Positions 15,245 to 18,373 of a DNA stretch of 18,373 nucleotides are shown here, in pieces. Source of the stretch: Acidimicrobiia bacterium (GTDB taxonomy: Bacteria; Actinomycetota; Acidimicrobiia; Acidimicrobiales; Ilumatobacteraceae); assembly GCA_009926705.1 (NCBI GenBank), contig RFOJ01000004.1, forward strand, positions 1-18,373, read 5' to 3'. The translations under genes and the position numbers were made by a program. The number at the start of each line of letters is the position of its first letter. Position 1 is the stretch's first letter. The notes under the pieces were generated by a model, which was not told where the DNA came from, did no database searches, and saw nothing but the letters and a program-made list of their open reading frames with translations.

Positions 15245-16387
15245 TCAGCCCAGCGCGACGAGCGGTTCGACGAAGTCGTAGCCGAGTGCCTCGGCGCTCG
15301 GCTTATTGGTCATCTTGCCGCCAACCGTGTTCACACCCAATGCCATTGCAGGGTCGGCTTTTGCTGCGTCGCGCGCGCCGAGCATTGCTAACTGCAGCTG
15401 GTAGGGCAGAGTCGCATTCGTAAGTGCGTAGGTGCTGGTGTTGGGTACCGCACCCGGCATGTTGCCCACCGCGTAGTGAATCACGCCGTGCATCTCGTAC
15501 ACCGGCTCGGTGTGCGTGGTCTCGCGCATCGTCTCGACACAGCCGCCTTGGTCGATTGCCACGTCGACGATGACCGAACCTTTCTTCATCGACTTGACCA
15601 TGTCAGTGGTGACCACGATGGGTGCGCGCGCACCGGCAATGAGCACCGCTCCGATGACCAGATCAGCCTCGGCAATCGTGCGCTCGATGGCGCCGCGGTT
15701 CGATGCGAGCGTCGTGATGCGACCCTGGTGAATCTGGTCGACGAAGCGAAGACGGTCCAAGTTCTTGTCGAGGATCGTCACTTCAGCTTCCATTCCGGCT
15801 GCGATACGCGCTGAGTTCCAACCAACATTGCCCGCGCCGATCACCATCACCTTCGCTGGTCGCACGCCGGGTGCGCCTCCCATCAGCACGCCGCGACCGC
15901 CATACGGCCGCTGCAAGTAGTAGGCACCGGCTTGCGTCGCGAGTCGTCCGGCAATCTCGCTCATCGGTGCGAGTAGTGGAAGCGACTTATCGGCGAGCTG
16001 CACCGTTTCATAAGCAACTCCGGTGGCTTTCGTCTCAATGAGAGCCTTTGCGACCTTCGGGTACGCCGCGAGATGCAGGTAGGTGAAGAGCGTGAGGTCT
16101 TTGCGCAGGAAGCCGAACTCTTTCTCGGTTGGCTCCTTCACCTTCACGACCATGCTCTGGCCCCAGGCGTCAGCGGCGGTCGGCACGATGGTGGCGCCGG
16201 CAGATTGGTATGCGGAGTCGGGGATGGAAGCGGCCTCGCCCGCGCGAGTTTCGACGAACACCTCCACGCCGAGTCGCTCAAACTCGCGGACGCCGTCGGG
16301 GGTGAGAGCCACTCGGCCTTCGAGTGTTTTGGTCTCTTTCGGGACGCCCAACGTGGCGTGCGCGGGCTTCGTGCGCGCAGAACTCAC
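15245..16387 (-). CDS. ald: Alanine dehydrogenase
   Basis: This 380-residue enzyme converts L-alanine, NAD and water to pyruvate, ammonia and NADH, reversibly. Family marks are LGVPKETKTLEGRVALTP (13-30), the substrate-binding lysine in VKVKEP (Lys84), FTYLHLA with the catalytic His105, the NAD-binding GAGNVGWNSA, VDVAIDQGGC with the catalytic Asp, and NMPGAVPNTSTYALTNAT. The GTG at 16387 puts the conserved region 12 residues from the N-terminus, as in characterised enzymes; in-frame ATGs at 16414 and 16429 would add a basic tail of doubtful reality. It is the first gene of the minus-strand operon and divergent from the aldehyde dehydrogenase. Context suggests recycling of alanine formed by an amine:pyruvate transaminase, though general alanine use is also possible. 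Confidence 0.95.
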   Translation of the reverse strand: MSSARTKPAHATLGVPKETKTLEGRVALTPDGVREFERLGVEVFVETRAGEAASIPDSAYQSAGATIVPTAADAWGQSMVVKVKEPTEKEFGFLRKDLTLFTYLHLAAYPKVAKALIETKATGVAYETVQLADKSLPLLAPMSEIAGRLATQAGAYYLQRPYGGRGVLMGGAPGVRPAKVMVIGAGNVGWNSARIAAGMEAEVTILDKNLDRLRFVDQIHQGRITTLASNRGAIERTIAEADLVIGAVLIAGARAPIVVTTDMVKSMKKGSVIVDVAIDQGGCVETMRETTHTEPVYEMHGVIHYAVGNMPGAVPNTSTYALTNATLPYQLQLAMLGARDAAKADPAMALGVNTVGGKMTNKPSAEALGYDFVEPLVALG

Positions 16388-16482
16388 ACCCCTTGTTCTA
16401 GCGCACCGCGCCATGTGTGCGCCTACCACGTGCGCGATGCTTGTCGTGCCAAATAGTTGCGGCGCTGTGATAGGAAAACCGT
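16388..16482. promoter_or_regulatory. Divergent promoter region of ald and patD
   Basis: This 95-bp gap should hold promoters for both directions. For ald, minus-strand TAGAAC (16395-16400) ends 7 bases before the GTG, a loose -10 match for a leaderless transcript. In the middle, GCGCAC (16401-16406) and GTGCGC (16417-16422) form an inverted repeat with a 10-base spacer, and a further GTGCGC follows at 16430-16435, beginning within CACGTG. This is a plausible operator. No regulator gene is in the window; Lrp/AsnC-type regulators commonly control ald, but that is family knowledge only. Confidence 0.45.
16472..16475 (+). promoter_or_regulatory. Ribosome binding site of patD
   Basis: AGGA lies 7 bases before the ATG at 16483 and supports that start. 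This gene therefore probably has a leader, unlike several others in the window. Confidence 0.5.
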
Positions 16483-17907
16483 ATGAAAAAGTTCCGTAAT
16501 TTCATCGATGGCAAACACGTTGATGCCGCGAGCGGCGACACCCTCGACATCATTAACCCCGCCACCGGCAAGGTGTACGCCACCTCGCCCAACAGCAAGC
16601 AGGCCGACATCGACGCCGCAATGGCTGCTGCGCAGCGCGGTTTTGATACGTGGAAAGAGTCGACGCCGAGCGAGCGCTCGCTAGCACTCTTTCGCATCGC
16701 CGACGCCATCGAGGCTCGCAAAGACGAGTTCATCGCAATGGAAGTCGAGAACTGCGGCAAGCCGGTTTCCATCACCACGTCGGAAGAGATTCCACCGATG
16801 GTCGACCAAATCAGATTCTTTGCTGGTGCCGCACGCATGCTCGAGGGCAAGAGCACCGGCGAATACATGCGCGGCTTCACGTCGATGATCCGCCGCGAAC
16901 CTGTCGGTGTGTGTGCACAGGTGGCGCCGTGGAACTACCCGATGATGATGGCCGTCTGGAAGTTCGCGCCGGCGATTGCTGCCGGCAACAGCATCGTGCT
17001 GAAGCCGAGCGACACGACTCCGGCAACCACCACGCTGCTCGCCGAAATTGCTGCGGAGTTCTTGCCAGCAGGCGTGTTCAACGTGGTCTGCGGTGACCGC
17101 GACACAGGTCGCACGATGGTGTCGCACCCGACACCGTCGATGGTTTCGGTCACCGGTTCCGTTCGCGCGGGAATGGAAGTCGCCGAAGCAGCGTCGAAGT
17201 CGCTCAAGCGCGTGCATCTCGAACTTGGTGGCAAAGCACCAGTCGTCGTGTTCGACGACGCCGACCTCGCCGCAGCGGCAGCGCAAATTTCGATGACCGG
17301 TTACTTCAACGCCGGTCAAGACTGCACCGCCGCAACTCGCGTGATTGCCGGGCCCAAGGTGTACGGCGATTTCGTCGAAGCGCTCGCCGAAGCAGCGAAG
17401 AACACCAAGACCGGCGCACCGAACGACGACGTGCTCTACGGCGCACTCAACAACGCCAACCAACTGGCACGCGTGAGCGGGTTCGTGGAGAAAGCACCCA
17501 AGCACGCCCGCGTCGTCACCGGCGGCAACAAGATCGGGAATGCCGGCTACTTCTTTGAGCCGACCGTGGTCGCTGACTTGAAGCAGAACGACGACATGAT
17601 CCAGCAAGAGATCTTCGGCCCAGTTATCACCGTGCAGAAGTTCAGCGACGAAGCCGAAGCCATCAAGTGGGCTAATGGCGTTGAATATGGTCTCGCGTCA
17701 TCGGTGTGGACCCGCGACTTCGGCAAGGCCATGCGCATGGCGAAGGCGCTCGACTTCGGATGCGTGTGGATCAACACGCACATCCCCGTGGTGGCCGAGA
17801 TGCCGCACGGCGGATACAAGAAGTCGGGCTACGGCAAAGACCTCTCCGCCTACGCGCTTGATGACTACACCCGCATCAAGCACGTGATGGCGAACATCAA
17901 CATCTGA
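16483..17907 (+). CDS. patD: Gamma-aminobutyraldehyde dehydrogenase
   Basis: The 474-residue NAD(P)-dependent aldehyde dehydrogenase matches E. coli PatD (YdcW) from memory far better than generic family members: EEIPPMVDQIRFFAGAARML (101-120), GEYMRGFTSMIRREPVGV, YFNAGQDCTAATRV, and SEMPHGG-like AEMPHGGYKKSGYGKDLS near the C-terminus. Catalytic residues are Asn151 in PWNYP, Glu247 in LELGG and Cys281 in GQDCTA. It oxidises 4-aminobutyraldehyde, the transamination product of putrescine, to GABA. It is divergent from ald and the YdcSTU-V-like transporter, mirroring the E. coli ydcSTUV-patD grouping. Betaine aldehyde dehydrogenase is the main alternative. The transaminase that would supply its substrate is not seen in the window. 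Confidence 0.9.
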   Translation: MKKFRNFIDGKHVDAASGDTLDIINPATGKVYATSPNSKQADIDAAMAAAQRGFDTWKESTPSERSLALFRIADAIEARKDEFIAMEVENCGKPVSITTSEEIPPMVDQIRFFAGAARMLEGKSTGEYMRGFTSMIRREPVGVCAQVAPWNYPMMMAVWKFAPAIAAGNSIVLKPSDTTPATTTLLAEIAAEFLPAGVFNVVCGDRDTGRTMVSHPTPSMVSVTGSVRAGMEVAEAASKSLKRVHLELGGKAPVVVFDDADLAAAAAQISMTGYFNAGQDCTAATRVIAGPKVYGDFVEALAEAAKNTKTGAPNDDVLYGALNNANQLARVSGFVEKAPKHARVVTGGNKIGNAGYFFEPTVVADLKQNDDMIQQEIFGPVITVQKFSDEAEAIKWANGVEYGLASSVWTRDFGKAMRMAKALDFGCVWINTHIPVVAEMPHGGYKKSGYGKDLSAYALDDYTRIKHVMANINI

Positions 17908-17930
17908 CCGCACGCTTCCCGCTGCGAAGT

Positions 17931-17985
17931 GCCCAACGCTTGGGCCGGCAGTCTCTGGCGGCCGGCGCGTTCTGGCGCGCGCCAG
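17931..17985. repeat. Cluster of three hairpins downstream of patD
   Basis: Three inverted repeats follow one another: GCCCAA-CGC-TTGGGC (17931-17945), GCCGGC at 17944-17949 pairing with 17961-17966, and the palindrome CTGGCGCGCGCCAG (17972-17985). The first starts 23 bases after the patD stop. TTTT occurs at 18002-18005 but is separated from the stems. A termination or mRNA-protection role before the next ATPase gene is possible. Confidence 0.4.
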
Positions 17986-18030
17986 CGCGTGACCACTAGG
18001 GTTTTGCGCACGAGGGGGCGATAGTCGGCA

Positions 18031-18373
18031 GTGAGCGGGGAGCGCGGTTCAGTAGAACTTGTTGACGTCACCAAGCGGTACGGCGACGTCGTCGCCGTCG
18101 ACAAGATCAACCTCGAGATTCACCCCGGCGAGTTTCTCTCGCTACTCGGGCCGAGCGGCTGTGGCAAAACCACCACGCTGCGCATGCTCGCCGGATTCGA
18201 GCAACCCGACGAAGGTTTCATTCGAATCTCTGGACAGTTCGTGCAAGGCGTGCCGCCGTACAAGCGCGACGTCAACACGGTCTTCCAGCACTACGCGCTC
18301 TTCCCACACATGACAGTGGCGGAGAACGTCGCGTACGGGCTTCGACAAAAAGGTGTGCCGAAGTCAGAGATCG
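18031..18373 (+). CDS. Second PotA-like ABC transporter ATPase, N-terminal part
   Basis: The frame from the GTG at 18031 is open to the right edge; 114 residues are visible. ELVDVTKRYGDVVAVDKINL, the Walker A motif LLGPSGCGKTTTLRMLAGFE, and NTVFQHYALFPHMTVAENV identify a PotA-group ATPase like the one at 14214-15224 but clearly not identical: SGCGKTTTL against SGSGKTTVL, and FQHYAL against FQDYAL. The GTG is the likeliest start because the conserved region begins 8 residues later. A GAGGGGG stretch 12 bases upstream is a distant ribosome binding site, and GATAGT 5 bases upstream could be a -10 box. It lies 123 bp after patD on the same strand and probably opens a second polyamine-type transporter operon. 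Confidence 0.9.
   Translation, partial: MSGERGSVELVDVTKRYGDVVAVDKINLEIHPGEFLSLLGPSGCGKTTTLRMLAGFEQPDEGFIRISGQFVQGVPPYKRDVNTVFQHYALFPHMTVAENVAYGLRQKGVPKSEI

Noticed and set aside
16681..17607. 308-codon minus-strand open frame opposite patD
   Set aside because: His/Arg/Cys-rich composition without motifs, typical of the complement of a GC-rich dehydrogenase gene.
1..18373. CRISPR array, transposon, tRNA or rRNA
   Set aside because: No regularly spaced repeats, transposase motifs, terminal inverted repeats, tRNA-like arms or rRNA sequence were seen, and gaps between genes are too short for most of these.

Overview
The window is GC-rich, densely coding bacterial DNA with no gap longer than about 125 bp. 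I see no rRNA, tRNA, CRISPR array, insertion sequence or phage gene. Gene content points to an actinobacterium: an F420-type luciferase-like oxidoreductase, a roughly 780-residue AtsA-type arylsulfatase, an SdsA-like sulfatase, and several genes with a TANNNT box a few bases before the start codon, which suggests leaderless transcripts. A lineage such as Acidimicrobiia is possible, but that is inference.

Left part (1-7049), mostly housekeeping genes. It starts with the 3' two thirds of gltD (glutamate synthase small subunit), followed by a two-LysM lipoprotein. Two consecutive enzymes of peptidoglycan precursor synthesis come next, ddl (minus) and murF (plus), transcribed divergently from a 39-bp gap. 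An MFS exporter (minus) is divergent from a 75-residue Cys-rich zinc-ribbon protein (plus). A luciferase-like, probably F420-dependent, oxidoreductase (minus) closes this part.

Right part (7120-18373), a catabolic and transport locus. Seven tightly spaced minus-strand genes run from 16387 down to 7120: ald (alanine dehydrogenase), an ABC ATPase, a YdcS-like lipoprotein binding protein, two PotB/PotC-type permeases, a divergent SdsA-like metallo-beta-lactamase-fold sulfatase homologue, and an AtsA-type arylsulfatase. Divergent from ald is a gene very similar to E. coli PatD (YdcW), the gamma-aminobutyraldehyde dehydrogenase. A second PotA-like ATPase starts at 18031 and runs off the right edge. 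E. coli has the same transporter and dehydrogenase together (ydcSTUV-patD), so putrescine or a related amine is the most economical substrate. Ald would recycle alanine made by a pyruvate-dependent amine transaminase, which is not in the window.

The unusual part is the pair of sulfatase-family genes at the end of what looks like the same transcription unit. One of them lacks the canonical HxHxDH metal motif. This suggests a sulfated amine or alkyl-sulfate substrate, or a second function attached to the transporter operon. Several strong stem-loops inside and around the operon, including a perfect 12-bp stem with a GAAA loop on the mRNA strand, may set expression ratios.
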